Shown in pieces: positions 7,135 to 15,854 of a DNA stretch of 52,916 nt (positions are counted from its first letter, which is position 1; each line of letters begins with the position of its first letter). The notes under the pieces were generated by a model, which ran no database searches, was not told where the DNA came from, and worked only from the letters and a program-made list of their open reading frames with translations. Source of the stretch: JBQTHD01 sp052390275 (GTDB lineage Bacteria > Actinomycetota > Acidimicrobiia > Acidimicrobiales > AC-14); the NCBI GenBank assembly GCA_052390275.1, contig JBQTHD010000013.1, positions 1 to 52,916 on the forward strand, read 5' to 3'. The position numbers and the translations under genes were made by a program.

Positions 7135-8063
7135 CCCCAGGTCCAGGGGCCAACGTTTCGGTCCCCCCGGCAACGGGACCGGGCCCGTCCGCCGGGTCTC
7201 TGGAGCGCCGCACGGGCCTGCGCACCCGGCTGACCGAGGGCAGCTTTTCCGTGGCCATGGCCGCCAGCCTGGCCCTGGGCGGGGTGGCCCTGGTCACCTT
7301 GCTGGTTCAGGTGTTCGTGACCGGCCAGCCCCGCCTCAACGCCGACCTGCTCAGCCGGTTCCCCTCCAGCCTCCCGCAGCGGGCTGGAGCCCGCTCCGCC
7401 GTGTTTGGCACCATATGGGTCATCGCCACCGTCGGCCTGACCTGCATCCCGGTGGGCGTGGGCGCTGCGATCTACCTGGAGGAGTTCGCAGCCAAGGACA
7501 AGTGGTACAACCGCCTGATCGAGGTGAACATCCAGAATCTGGCGGCGGTGCCCTCGATCGTCTACGGGATCCTGGGTTTGGCCTTCCTGGTCCGGGGCCC
7601 GCTGGACCTGGGGCCCACCGTGCTAGCCGGTGCCCTTACCCTGTCGCTTCTGGTCCTGCCGATCGTCATCATCGCCAGCCGGGAGGCCATCCGGGCGGTG
7701 CCCAACTCCATCCGGCTGGGGGCCCTGGCCCTGGGGGCCACCAAGTGGCAGACCATCCAGCGCCAGGTCCTGACCGCCGCCATCCCCGGCATCGCCACCG
7801 GTTCCATCCTGGCGCTGTCCCGGGCCATCGGCGAGGCCGCACCGCTGCTCCTTCTGGGCGCGCTCACCTTCATCACGTTCGTGCCCGACGGGCTGGACAG
7901 CCCGTTCACCGTCCTTCCCATCCAGATCTTCAACTGGATCTCCCGGCCCCAGGACGAATTCCGGGTACTGGCGGCTGCGGCCATCGTGGTGCTGTTGGTA
8001 TTGCTCCTGGCCATGAACGGATTGGCTATCTGGCTTCGCAACCGTTATCAAAGATCCTGGTAG
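7131..8063 (+). CDS. pstA: Phosphate ABC transporter permease PstA
   Basis: Second permease subunit, 310 aa, starting in an ATGA overlap with pstC. After a hydrophilic N-terminus come transmembrane stretches (VAMAASLALGGVALVTLLV and others), the conserved AAIYLEEFA segment, VPSIVYGILGLAF, and the PstB-contact loop SREAIRAVPNSIRLGALALG. SRAIGEAAPLLLLGAL and the ending IWLRNRYQRSW are typical for PstA. Translationally coupled within the operon. Confidence 0.93.
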   Translation: MTPGPGANVSVPPATGPGPSAGSLERRTGLRTRLTEGSFSVAMAASLALGGVALVTLLVQVFVTGQPRLNADLLSRFPSSLPQRAGARSAVFGTIWVIATVGLTCIPVGVGAAIYLEEFAAKDKWYNRLIEVNIQNLAAVPSIVYGILGLAFLVRGPLDLGPTVLAGALTLSLLVLPIVIIASREAIRAVPNSIRLGALALGATKWQTIQRQVLTAAIPGIATGSILALSRAIGEAAPLLLLGALTFITFVPDGLDSPFTVLPIQIFNWISRPQDEFRVLAAAAIVVLLVLLLAMNGLAIWLRNRYQRSW

Positions 8064-8106
8064 GAGGGGTCGTTCGCATGAAGAGCGCAACGCTGGAGCA
8101 ACTCCG

Positions 8107-8982
8107 ATGACCGACCCGCGAACCATCACCGCCCCCGGCCGCGCGCCCTCCCGGCCACCGGTGGCCGTGCCGCGCAAGTCCGCTGCCGCCGACAAGGGCA
8201 GAACCCAGGAGTACGTGTTCGAACTGCGGGACGTGGCCGTTCACTACGGCTCAACGGTGGCCGTGGACGGGGTCAGCCTGGACATCCAGCGCAACCGCAT
8301 CACGGCTCTCATCGGCCCGTCCGGGTGCGGAAAGAGCACCCTGCTTCGGTGTCTGAACCGCATGAACGATCTCGTTCCCGGAGCCAGCGTCCATGGCCAG
8401 GTCCTCTACCGCGGGGCCGACCTCTATGGCCCAGGGGTGGACGCTGTGGAGGTGCGTAAGCGGATCGGCATGGTCTTTCAGAAACCCAACCCGTTCCCGA
8501 AATCCATCTACGACAACGTGGCCTTCGGTCCCCGGGTGCTGGGCCAAAAGCGGGATCTCGACGACGTCGTTGAGGAGGCGCTTCGGCGGGCCGCCCTGTG
8601 GGACGAGATCAAGGACCGCCTTGCCGACGACGCCTATGGCCTCTCCGGTGGCCAGCAGCAACGGTTGTGCATCGCACGGGCGGTGGCAGTGAAGCCGGAT
8701 GTGATTTTGATGGACGAACCCTGCTCAGCCCTCGATCCCATCTCCACCATGCGGATCGAGGAGTTGATGGCAGAACTCAAAGAGGACTTTTCCATCGTCA
8801 TCGTCACCCACAACATGCAGCAGGCGGCCCGGGCGGCGGACATGACCGCTTTCCTCACCGTCGATATCGGCGACGGTGACTCCCGCACCGGGCGACTGGT
8901 CGAGTACGACGATTCCTCGGTCATCTTCACCACACCCCACGACGAACGGACCGAGGCCTACATCACCGGCCGCTACGGCTGA
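8107..8982 (+). CDS. pstB: Phosphate ABC transporter ATPase PstB
   Basis: ATPase that powers phosphate import, 291 aa. Walker A GPSGCGKS is at about residues 70-77, the Q-loop in VFQKPNPFPKSIYDNV, the ABC signature LSGGQQQRLCIARA at about 180, Walker B VILMDEPCSALDP, and the switch histidine in VTHNMQQAARAAD. The N-terminal 35 residues are an unstructured extension rich in Pro, Arg and Lys compared with typical PstB. It lies 43 bases after pstA and ends the operon; the next gene is convergent. Confidence 0.95.
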   Translation: MTDPRTITAPGRAPSRPPVAVPRKSAAADKGRTQEYVFELRDVAVHYGSTVAVDGVSLDIQRNRITALIGPSGCGKSTLLRCLNRMNDLVPGASVHGQVLYRGADLYGPGVDAVEVRKRIGMVFQKPNPFPKSIYDNVAFGPRVLGQKRDLDDVVEEALRRAALWDEIKDRLADDAYGLSGGQQQRLCIARAVAVKPDVILMDEPCSALDPISTMRIEELMAELKEDFSIVIVTHNMQQAARAADMTAFLTVDIGDGDSRTGRLVEYDDSSVIFTTPHDERTEAYITGRYG

Positions 8983-9072
8983 GCCGTAATCTCACGCCCG
9001 GGCTCGGGACCCGGCGCCCGCATCGACTACCCCGTCCAAGACTCGGCGGGACCTACCCCAGAGGAAGCTGCC

Positions 9073-9837
9073 TCAGAGAGCCTTGACCTCAACCTCGTAG
9101 GTCCGGACCTCGGCCGGCTCGGTCTCCCACGGCCGGGTGTAGACGGCACGGATGGCGCCGGTGCCGACGTTGCGGGCGGCCAGCTTGACCCGGTGGCGAG
9201 GTGGGTCACCAGATTCGTAACGCTCCTCCACCACAGCCAACAGGTCCGCCGGAACCTCGATGCGCCATACGAATCCGGGCCGGAAGGTGGTGGGGATCCG
9301 TAGCTCAAAGGTGGCCCCGGCTCCCACCCGAAGCCGTTTGACCGGGTGTTCGACCGGGCCGGAGGGTGCCGCCTCGGCTGCCTGGGCCGCCGCCATCAGT
9401 TCCTCCAGGCCGGGGGCCTTCTCCCGGGCGGGGTCATAGCCGGCGGGGGGCGGCTCGGGGCTTTCGGCCACCCACACCCAGCCGTCGGCCTCGGTCACCC
9501 GATAAACCGGCAGGTACCCCGGAGCCAGCTTCCACAGGTTCTCGGGCCGACAGTCGCCCTTGGGGAGGACGTTGTCTCCGCTCAGCGGGTCGTAGATGTA
9601 GTTGTGCCGGGGGCATCGCACCCGGCCGTCCCAGAAGGTGGCCCCGGAAAGCTCGGTCATCTGGTGGGGGCACTGGGCGGCGAAGGCCACCACCCGGCCG
9701 TCACCCCGGCGGGCGAGCAGGATGTCGTTGTCCCCCACGCGAGCCGGGCGAAGTTCGGTGTCACCTGCCTCCCCCCGGGGCAGGTCGCCGCTGGCCATCA
9801 CCTTGACCATCCCGTCCATGGCGCTCGTGCCTTCCAT
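9073..9837 (-). CDS. Rieske [2Fe-2S] protein fused to a chagasin/I42-like domain
   Basis: 254 aa, no signal peptide or membrane segment seen. Residues about 10-125 form a Rieske domain with ligands CPH (56-58) and CPRH (75-78), and FWDGRVRCPRHNYIYDPLSG between the clusters. A Pro/Ala-rich linker follows. Residues about 165-254 match the pattern of the chagasin (I42) inhibitor fold: FELRIPTTFRPGFVWRI, then VKLAARNVGTGAIRAV, then YTRPWE near the end, as in the Y-x-RPW motif of chagasin. The gene is divergent from two CooC-like ATPase genes, suggesting a shared metal or redox role. Start ATG 9837 has AGGAG just upstream. The fusion is seen; the function is unknown. Confidence 0.72.
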   Translation of the reverse strand: MEGTSAMDGMVKVMASGDLPRGEAGDTELRPARVGDNDILLARRGDGRVVAFAAQCPHQMTELSGATFWDGRVRCPRHNYIYDPLSGDNVLPKGDCRPENLWKLAPGYLPVYRVTEADGWVWVAESPEPPPAGYDPAREKAPGLEELMAAAQAAEAAPSGPVEHPVKRLRVGAGATFELRIPTTFRPGFVWRIEVPADLLAVVEERYESGDPPRHRVKLAARNVGTGAIRAVYTRPWETEPAEVRTYEVEVKAL

Positions 9838-10004
9838 TGCAACTCCTCCGGGCCGGTCCGCTGGAACTGTGCAGACGGTCTACGACGCCACCGGCCCCCC
9901 GTACGGGGCCGTTCGTCTGAAGCGCCATGGTCCCATTGCCATCTGCTGCCATCAGCCCCGGCAAGTCACCGGCGGCGGACGCCGTCGTGCGCGACACTTC
10001 GGAG

Positions 10005-10781
10005 ATGCGGATGGCGTTCGTGGGCAAGGGCGGGGCGGGTAAGTCCGCCATAGCCGGAACGTTCGTGCGGTTCCTGGCCCGCCGAGGTGACCCGGTGCTG
10101 GCGGTGGACTGTGACCCACTTCCCGGCCTGGGCTTCTCACTGGGCCTTCCTGTGGACGATTCACCTCCCATCCCGGAAACCGCGGTGCGCGAACGCCGGG
10201 AGGGTGAAGATGGACCGCGGTGGCGGCTGGACGAGAGCGTCGACCCCCTTCAGGCCGTTGAGCAGTGGTCGGTGCCGGCCCCCGACGGGGTTCGCTTCCT
10301 CCAATTCGGAAAGACCCGGCACGCAGGAGCCAACCTCTGGCGGCCCCAGACCGCCTTCCTCCACGTGGTCCGGGGCCTGCCCGACGACCTGGATTGGCAC
10401 GTCATCGGAGACCTTCCGGGTGGTACCCGCCAGGCCTTCACCGGTTGGGGCAGCTTTGCCGACACCATCTTGGTGGTGGTCGAGCCGACCACCAAGTCCC
10501 TTCTCTCGGGGCGTCGCCTGGCCCGGTTGGCCCTGGCCCCCCGGGGGGACAAGCCGGGTCCGCGGGTCATGGCCGTGGCCTCCAAGGTCCGCGAGCCCGG
10601 GGACACGGAAATGATCGCCGCAGCCACCGGCATGGAGGTGGTCGGATCCATCCCCTGGGACGAGGACCTGGCCGAGGCTGAACGGTTGATGCTCGCCCCC
10701 CTGGACTTCGCGCCCCACAGCCCGGCGGTCCAAGCCGTAGAGTTCCTGGTCGACCAATTGTGCGAGGAGCGTGTGGCTTGA
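10005..10781 (+). CDS. CooC/MinD-type P-loop ATPase without the Cys motif
   Basis: 258 aa. It begins MRMAFVGKGGAGKSAIAG, a deviant Walker A with the signature Lys, followed by VLAVDCDPLPGLGFSLG (switch I-like). CooC-family proteins use ATP to load nickel or another metal into enzymes. This copy lacks the Cys-x-Cys that CooC carries before switch II; the same place reads FGKTRHAGANLWRPQTA. Its switch II is GDLPGGTRQAF rather than the EAG type. ATG 10005 gives the usual family N-terminus, but GGAG at 10001 fits ATG 10011 better; 9927 is possible but extended. The last codons overlap the next ATPase gene (TTGA). A heterodimer with the downstream protein is inferred. Confidence 0.72.
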   Translation: MRMAFVGKGGAGKSAIAGTFVRFLARRGDPVLAVDCDPLPGLGFSLGLPVDDSPPIPETAVRERREGEDGPRWRLDESVDPLQAVEQWSVPAPDGVRFLQFGKTRHAGANLWRPQTAFLHVVRGLPDDLDWHVIGDLPGGTRQAFTGWGSFADTILVVVEPTTKSLLSGRRLARLALAPRGDKPGPRVMAVASKVREPGDTEMIAAATGMEVVGSIPWDEDLAEAERLMLAPLDFAPHSPAVQAVEFLVDQLCEERVA

Positions 10782-11518
10782 AGCTGGCCGTTGTTGGAAA
10801 GGGTGGCACCGGCAAGACCACCACCTCGTCGGTCATCGCCCGTCGGCTGGCTCGGCTCGGGCACCCGGTGGTGGCCCTCGACTGCGACTCCAACCCCAAC
10901 CTGGGCATCTCGCTCGGGGTGGGCGAGGCCGAGACCGAGCGCCTCACCTCCATGCGCCAGGCCCTGGAGGACGGCGAGGAGCAGCACGCCCCCACCTGGG
11001 ACACCCTCCTGGCCCGCTACGGCTCCGACGGTCCCGACGGCGTCCGCCTGGCGGTGGTGGCCGGGATCGAGAATCCCGACCCTGGTTGACTTTGATGTGG
11101 CCTTTCTCCCGAGCAGTTGCTCGGATCCGTGGAGTTCACCGATGAAGTGGTCGTCGCCGATTTCGAGGCGGGCGTAGGCACCCTCACCCGCCTGGCCGAA
11201 CAGCGGGTGGACACAGTTCTGGTGGTGGTCGAAGCCACCCCCAAGTCCATGGAAGTGGCCACCCGGGCGGTGGAGCTAGCCCATGCCCGAAATATCGGCC
11301 GGGTCATCATCGTGGCCAACCGCATCCGTAGTGATGCCGATGTGGCCACCCTTCGGGCCGCCTTCGGCGATCTGGAGATGTTCACCGTCCCGGACGACCC
11401 CCGCATCGTCGAGGCCGACCGCAAAGGGGTCGCCCCCTTCGACCTGGCCCCCGACGCCCCCGCCGTCCTGGCCCTGGTTGCCCTGGCCGACTCCCTCCTT
11501 CCGGCGGCCAATAACTAG
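10778..11518 (+). CDS. CooC-type ATPase, predicted selenoprotein with Sec-x-Sec-Cys
   Basis: Read as one 246-aa protein if TGA at 11087-11089 and 11093-11095 is decoded as selenocysteine (Sec104, Sec106). Both parts lie in the same frame. Part one has Walker A VVGKGGTGKTTT (residues 5-16) and ALDCDSNPNLGISLG. Part two has CGLSPEQLLG, switch II VVVADFEAGVGTL (the CooC-type EAG), VVVEATPKSMEVA and a normal C-terminus. The TGA-CTT-TGA-TGT string sits where CooC proteins carry the metal-binding Cys-x-Cys of the dimer interface. A SECIS-like hairpin follows at 11109. The start is TTG 10778, overlapping the previous stop. Conventional gene calling would split it into a 3'-truncated gene and a fragment starting at 11117. 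Alternative: a pseudogene with two nonsense codons, unlikely since both fall on the motif positions and no other damage is seen. Confidence 0.75.
11109..11124 (+). promoter_or_regulatory. Candidate bacterial SECIS hairpin
   Basis: CCGAGC and GCTCGG form a perfect 6-bp stem closed by an AGTT loop (AGUU in RNA, G in the second loop position). The loop begins 25 bases after the first in-frame TGA and 19 bases after the second. Bacterial SECIS elements lie within the reading frame just after the UGA and need a short stem with a G near the start of the apical loop; E. coli fdhF has its loop 17 bases after UGA. No SelB or tRNA-Sec gene lies in this window, so decoding ability is not shown here. Confidence 0.65.
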
Positions 11519-11562
11519 GACGCTGGAGGGCCTACCAGCCACAGACGACGCCGGGGCATTTG

Positions 11563-11775
11563 CTAAACGGTTTCTTCGTCGTCCAGTGCATCGAAGAAGG
11601 CGTCGGGCATGTGGCCGATCACGAAACCCACAGGCCGAAGATCAGGTTCGACAATCGGAACCAAACGGGCCGTTGGCTTGCCACTGCGGGCGATGACGAC
11701 CTCCTCCCCTGCCCCTACCGCTACGAGGAGCTGAGACAGGCGGGTACTGGCCTCCTGCACATCCACCTGAATCAT
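11563..11775 (-). CDS. Orphan Phd/YefM-type antitoxin
   Basis: 70 aa: MIQVDVQEASTRLSQLLVAV, then GEEVVIARSGKPTARLVPI, the standard Phd/YefM fold that binds DNA and neutralises a partner toxin through its C-terminal tail. No PIN or RelE-type toxin follows; 44 bases downstream lies the convergent end of the CooC-like gene. It is either an orphan or the remnant of a pair whose toxin was lost. Confidence 0.75.
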   Translation of the reverse strand: MIQVDVQEASTRLSQLLVAVGAGEEVVIARSGKPTARLVPIVEPDLRPVGFVIGHMPDAFFDALDDEETV

Positions 11776-11849
11776 GTCGACAACCGTAGACAGCCTGACC
11801 TGACCAAGTCAGCAACTTGGTGTCGTTGTGAACTGCGGGGACGCCGGAA

Positions 11850-12644
11850 TCAGGCGGAGGTTCGGTAGGCCACGATTCGGGCGAACTCGTCGGGGTCGAG
11901 GCTGGCCCCGCCCACCAGGGCGCCGTCGATGTCGGGTTGGGCCATCAACTCAGCGGTGTTGGAGGCTTTGACCGACCCGCCGTACTGGATGCGCAGCCGG
12001 GACGCCACCGCCTCGCCGGCCAGCGACCCGGCCACCTGGCGAATGAGGGAGCAGGTGGTCTGGGCATCCTCCGGGGTGGCGGTGCGGCCGGTGCCGATGG
12101 CCCAGATGGGCTCGTAGGCCACCACCATCGCCTCCACCTGGGCCCCGTCCAATCCGGAAAGGGCGGCGGTGACCTGCCCGGTGACCTTGGACTCGGTGGC
12201 CCCTGCCTCCCGCTCGGACAGCGTCTCTCCGACGCAGACAATGGGGGTCATCTCATGGGCGAACACCGCTTCGAGCTTTCGCCTCACCGCCTCGTCGGTT
12301 TCGCCGAACAACTCCCGGCGCTCCGAATGCCCCACGATCACGTAGCGGACGTTGAGCTTGGCGAGCATGGTGGGGCTGATCTCGCCGGTGAAGGCCCCCT
12401 TGAGCTCCCAATGACAATTCTGAGCACCGAGGGCAATGGGGATCCGGTCGGCGTCGATGAGGGTCTGGATGGACCGCAGATCGGTGAAGGGAGGGTGCAC
12501 CGACACGTCGACATGTTCGTAGTCGTCGGCCTCCAACCGGAAGGAGAGCTTCTGGACGACGGCGATGGCTTCCAGATGGTTGTGGTGCATCTTCCAGTTG
12601 CCGCTGATCAGTGGCTTGCGGCCTGAGGCGGGAGCAGCGGACAA
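11850..12644 (-). CDS. tpiA: Triosephosphate isomerase
   Basis: Interconverts dihydroxyacetone phosphate and glyceraldehyde 3-phosphate in the cytoplasm. 264 aa, full length. The catalytic Lys is in SGNWKMH, the electrophile His in VIVGHSERRELFGE, the base Glu in VAYEPIWAIGTG, and the phosphate loop in IQYGGSVKASN and ALVGGASL. It ends the gap-pgk-tpiA cluster on the minus strand, one base after the pgk stop, so the two are probably cotranscribed. Confidence 0.96.
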   Translation of the reverse strand: MSAAPASGRKPLISGNWKMHHNHLEAIAVVQKLSFRLEADDYEHVDVSVHPPFTDLRSIQTLIDADRIPIALGAQNCHWELKGAFTGEISPTMLAKLNVRYVIVGHSERRELFGETDEAVRRKLEAVFAHEMTPIVCVGETLSEREAGATESKVTGQVTAALSGLDGAQVEAMVVAYEPIWAIGTGRTATPEDAQTTCSLIRQVAGSLAGEAVASRLRIQYGGSVKASNTAELMAQPDIDGALVGGASLDPDEFARIVAYRTSA

Positions 12645-12645
12645 A

Positions 12646-13746
12646 TCAGTTCTCCTTCTGATCGCGCAGAGCCGCCAACCCGGGCAGATCGCCCTTCTCC
12701 AGCAACTCCAGGGAGGCTCCCCCGCCGGTGGAGATGTGGCTTACTCCGTGGGCCAGGCCGAACTGGGCGATGGCAGCGGCACTGTCCCCTCCCCCGATGA
12801 TGGAAAAACCGGGGGCGTCGGCCACCGCGGTGGCCACCGCCAGGGTCCCGTCAGCGAACCGCGGATCCTCGAACAGGCCCATGGGCCCGTTCCACAGGAT
12901 CGTTCCGGCATCGAGGAGTGGGGCGATGAACTGGGCGGTGGAGGCGGGCCCGATGTCGAGGCCCCGCCACCCGGCGGGCACGTCGGAGCCCACCACTTCC
13001 ACCCGGTGGCCGTCGGGCGCCAGGGCCACGATGTCGCTGGGAATGCGGATGTCGGCGCCGGTGGCCAACAGGTCGCGGCAGGCGTCAACCCAGTCGGGCT
13101 GAACCAGGGAATCTCCGACCTCATGACCCTGGGCCATCAAGAAGGTGAAGCACATGGCCCCGCCGATCACCAGGGTGTCCACCTTGTCCAGAAGAGCCTT
13201 GATCACGCCCAGCTTGTCGGACACCTTGGCACCGCCCAGGATCGCCACGAACGGCCGGGCCGGGGACTCGAGCAGTCCCCCCATGACCTCCACCTCCCGG
13301 GCCAGAAGCCGGCCCGCGGCCGACGGCAGCCGGGCCGGAGGCCCCACCACCGAGGCGTGGGCCCGGTGCGAGGCCCCGAAGGCGTCGTTGACGTAAAGGT
13401 CGAAGCCCTCGACCAGGCGGTCGACGAAAGCGGGGTCGTTGGCCTCCTCGCCGGCATCGAAGCGCAGGTTCTCCAGCAGTTCGACCCCGGGAGCCAACTC
13501 GCCGAGGCGAGCCCGCACCGGATCCATGGTGTAGCGGGGGTCCGGTGTTCCCTTGGGACGACCCAGGTGGCTGGCGGTGGCCACCTGCGCCCCCCTCTCG
13601 GTCAGCCAGGTGATGGTGGGGAGGGCCGCCCGGATACGCAGGTCGTCCGCGATGTGGCCGTCGGTGATGGGGACGTTGAAGTCCGTCCGCACCAGAACCC
13701 GCTTGCCGGCCACATCGCCCAGATCCTCCAGTTGGGGCAGCCTCAT
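12646..13746 (-). CDS. pgk: Phosphoglycerate kinase
   Basis: Transfers phosphate from 1,3-bisphosphoglycerate to ADP. 366 aa, somewhat shorter than the usual 385-400 but with all parts: N-domain VLVRTDFNVP (residues 17-26), the substrate Arg in ASHLGRPKG, LLENLRF, DAFGASHRAHAS, the nucleotide domain ILGGAKVSDKLGV, the Gly-rich NGPMGLFE, and the end GGGDSAAA and STGGGASLELLEKG. Starts 37 bases after the gap stop. Confidence 0.96.
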   Translation of the reverse strand: MRLPQLEDLGDVAGKRVLVRTDFNVPITDGHIADDLRIRAALPTITWLTERGAQVATASHLGRPKGTPDPRYTMDPVRARLGELAPGVELLENLRFDAGEEANDPAFVDRLVEGFDLYVNDAFGASHRAHASVVGPPARLPSAAGRLLAREVEVMGGLLESPARPFVAILGGAKVSDKLGVIKALLDKVDTLVIGGAMCFTFLMAQGHEVGDSLVQPDWVDACRDLLATGADIRIPSDIVALAPDGHRVEVVGSDVPAGWRGLDIGPASTAQFIAPLLDAGTILWNGPMGLFEDPRFADGTLAVATAVADAPGFSIIGGGDSAAAIAQFGLAHGVSHISTGGGASLELLEKGDLPGLAALRDQKEN

Positions 13747-13783
13747 CGCGCCGCTGCTCCCGGTGCGGCCGGGGCAGACGGCG

Positions 13784-14806
<1,023 letters not shown>

Positions 14807-14883
14807 GCTCGCGCCCCCTTGATGTTTGGTTGTCGCCCCATCGGTGTATTCATCCATGCCCCAGGGTTTCCGCCTGGTTTCCT

Positions 14884-15777
14884 CTATCCGACCAGATCCT
14901 GAAGGGCTAACGCCAACCGCTGCGGATCGTGGACCTTTTCGTTCGCCGCCGCCACCTCGACTTCGACGGTTTTGACCACCGTGATTCCCCGGGGAAGGGC
15001 TCCCGGATGGGCCAGAACCACGTCGACCTCCAGGCCGTGAGCCGCCAGGGCGGCCACGTGGTCTGCCAGGTCGAACCCGACCGTCTCGGGCTGCGACGCC
15101 CTCAGGTTGGCCACATAGATCTTCACCGCCGGGGTTCGAGCCAGAGCCTCGCCCAGGGCGGGAACAGCCACCACCGCCAGGACGCTGGTGAATAGGGACC
15201 CCGGACCGATGATCACCTGGTCGGCGCAGGCGATGGCGTCGAGCGCGGCGGCCGGGGGCCGGGCGTCGGGGGGCACCAGCGACACTCCCAGGATCCCCCG
15301 GCTGGCCGCCACGGCAACCTGACCCTGAACCCCCGCCTGCGACGATGGGCTGTTCCCCCTGGCTCCCAGGACCGCCCTGAGCACGACCGGTGCGGTGGTG
15401 GCGGGAAGGACCCGGCCCCGGGTGCCCATCAGTTCGGCTGCCAGACTCAGCGCACGGGCGAAGTCGCCGGTGGCAGTGGCCAGCCCGGCGAGGATCAGGT
15501 TGCCCAGGGGATGGCCATCGAGTTCCCCGCCTTCGAATCGATGCTCGAAGGCCGCCGCCCAGGGGGACCCGGGCTCGGCCAGAGCCACCAGACACTTGCG
15601 CAGGTCCCCAGGGGGAGGCACGTCGTAATCACGACGGAGGCGGCCGCTGGATCCGCCGTCGTCGGCCACCGACACGATGGCCGTCACCTCACCGGCATAG
15701 AGGCGGACCGCCGAGAGGGTGGCCGCCAGTCCGTGCCCACCCCCCAGAGCCACCACCGAGGGCCCCGGTGGCGTCAC
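14884..15777 (-). CDS. yvcK: YvcK/CofD-like protein (gluconeogenesis factor family)
   Basis: 297 aa. Nucleotide-sugar-binding protein that in other bacteria controls peptidoglycan precursor supply and carbon flow. Seen: VVALGGGHGLAATLSAVR at the start, SVADDGGSSGRLRRDY, PPGDLRKCLVALA, HPLGNLILAGL, IIGPGSLFTSVLAV and YVANLRASQPETVGF, all family landmarks. In most Actinobacteria it is followed by whiA; here the next gene is gap with no whiA between. Confidence 0.9.
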   Translation of the reverse strand: MTPPGPSVVALGGGHGLAATLSAVRLYAGEVTAIVSVADDGGSSGRLRRDYDVPPPGDLRKCLVALAEPGSPWAAAFEHRFEGGELDGHPLGNLILAGLATATGDFARALSLAAELMGTRGRVLPATTAPVVLRAVLGARGNSPSSQAGVQGQVAVAASRGILGVSLVPPDARPPAAALDAIACADQVIIGPGSLFTSVLAVVAVPALGEALARTPAVKIYVANLRASQPETVGFDLADHVAALAAHGLEVDVVLAHPGALPRGITVVKTVEVEVAAANEKVHDPQRLALALQDLVG

Positions 15778-15854
15778 TTATCCAAGATCCCGAGCCACTT
15801 TCCGACGTTCTCCGGAACCTCGAAGGCCAGCACCCGGCGCCGAGAGCTCCGTAC

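Noticed and set aside
11089..11117. Reading 10778-11089 and 11117-11518 as two separate genes or as a plain pseudogene.
   Set aside because: Both halves are in one frame, the break falls on the known motif, and a SECIS-like hairpin follows. There is no ribosome binding site for the second half.
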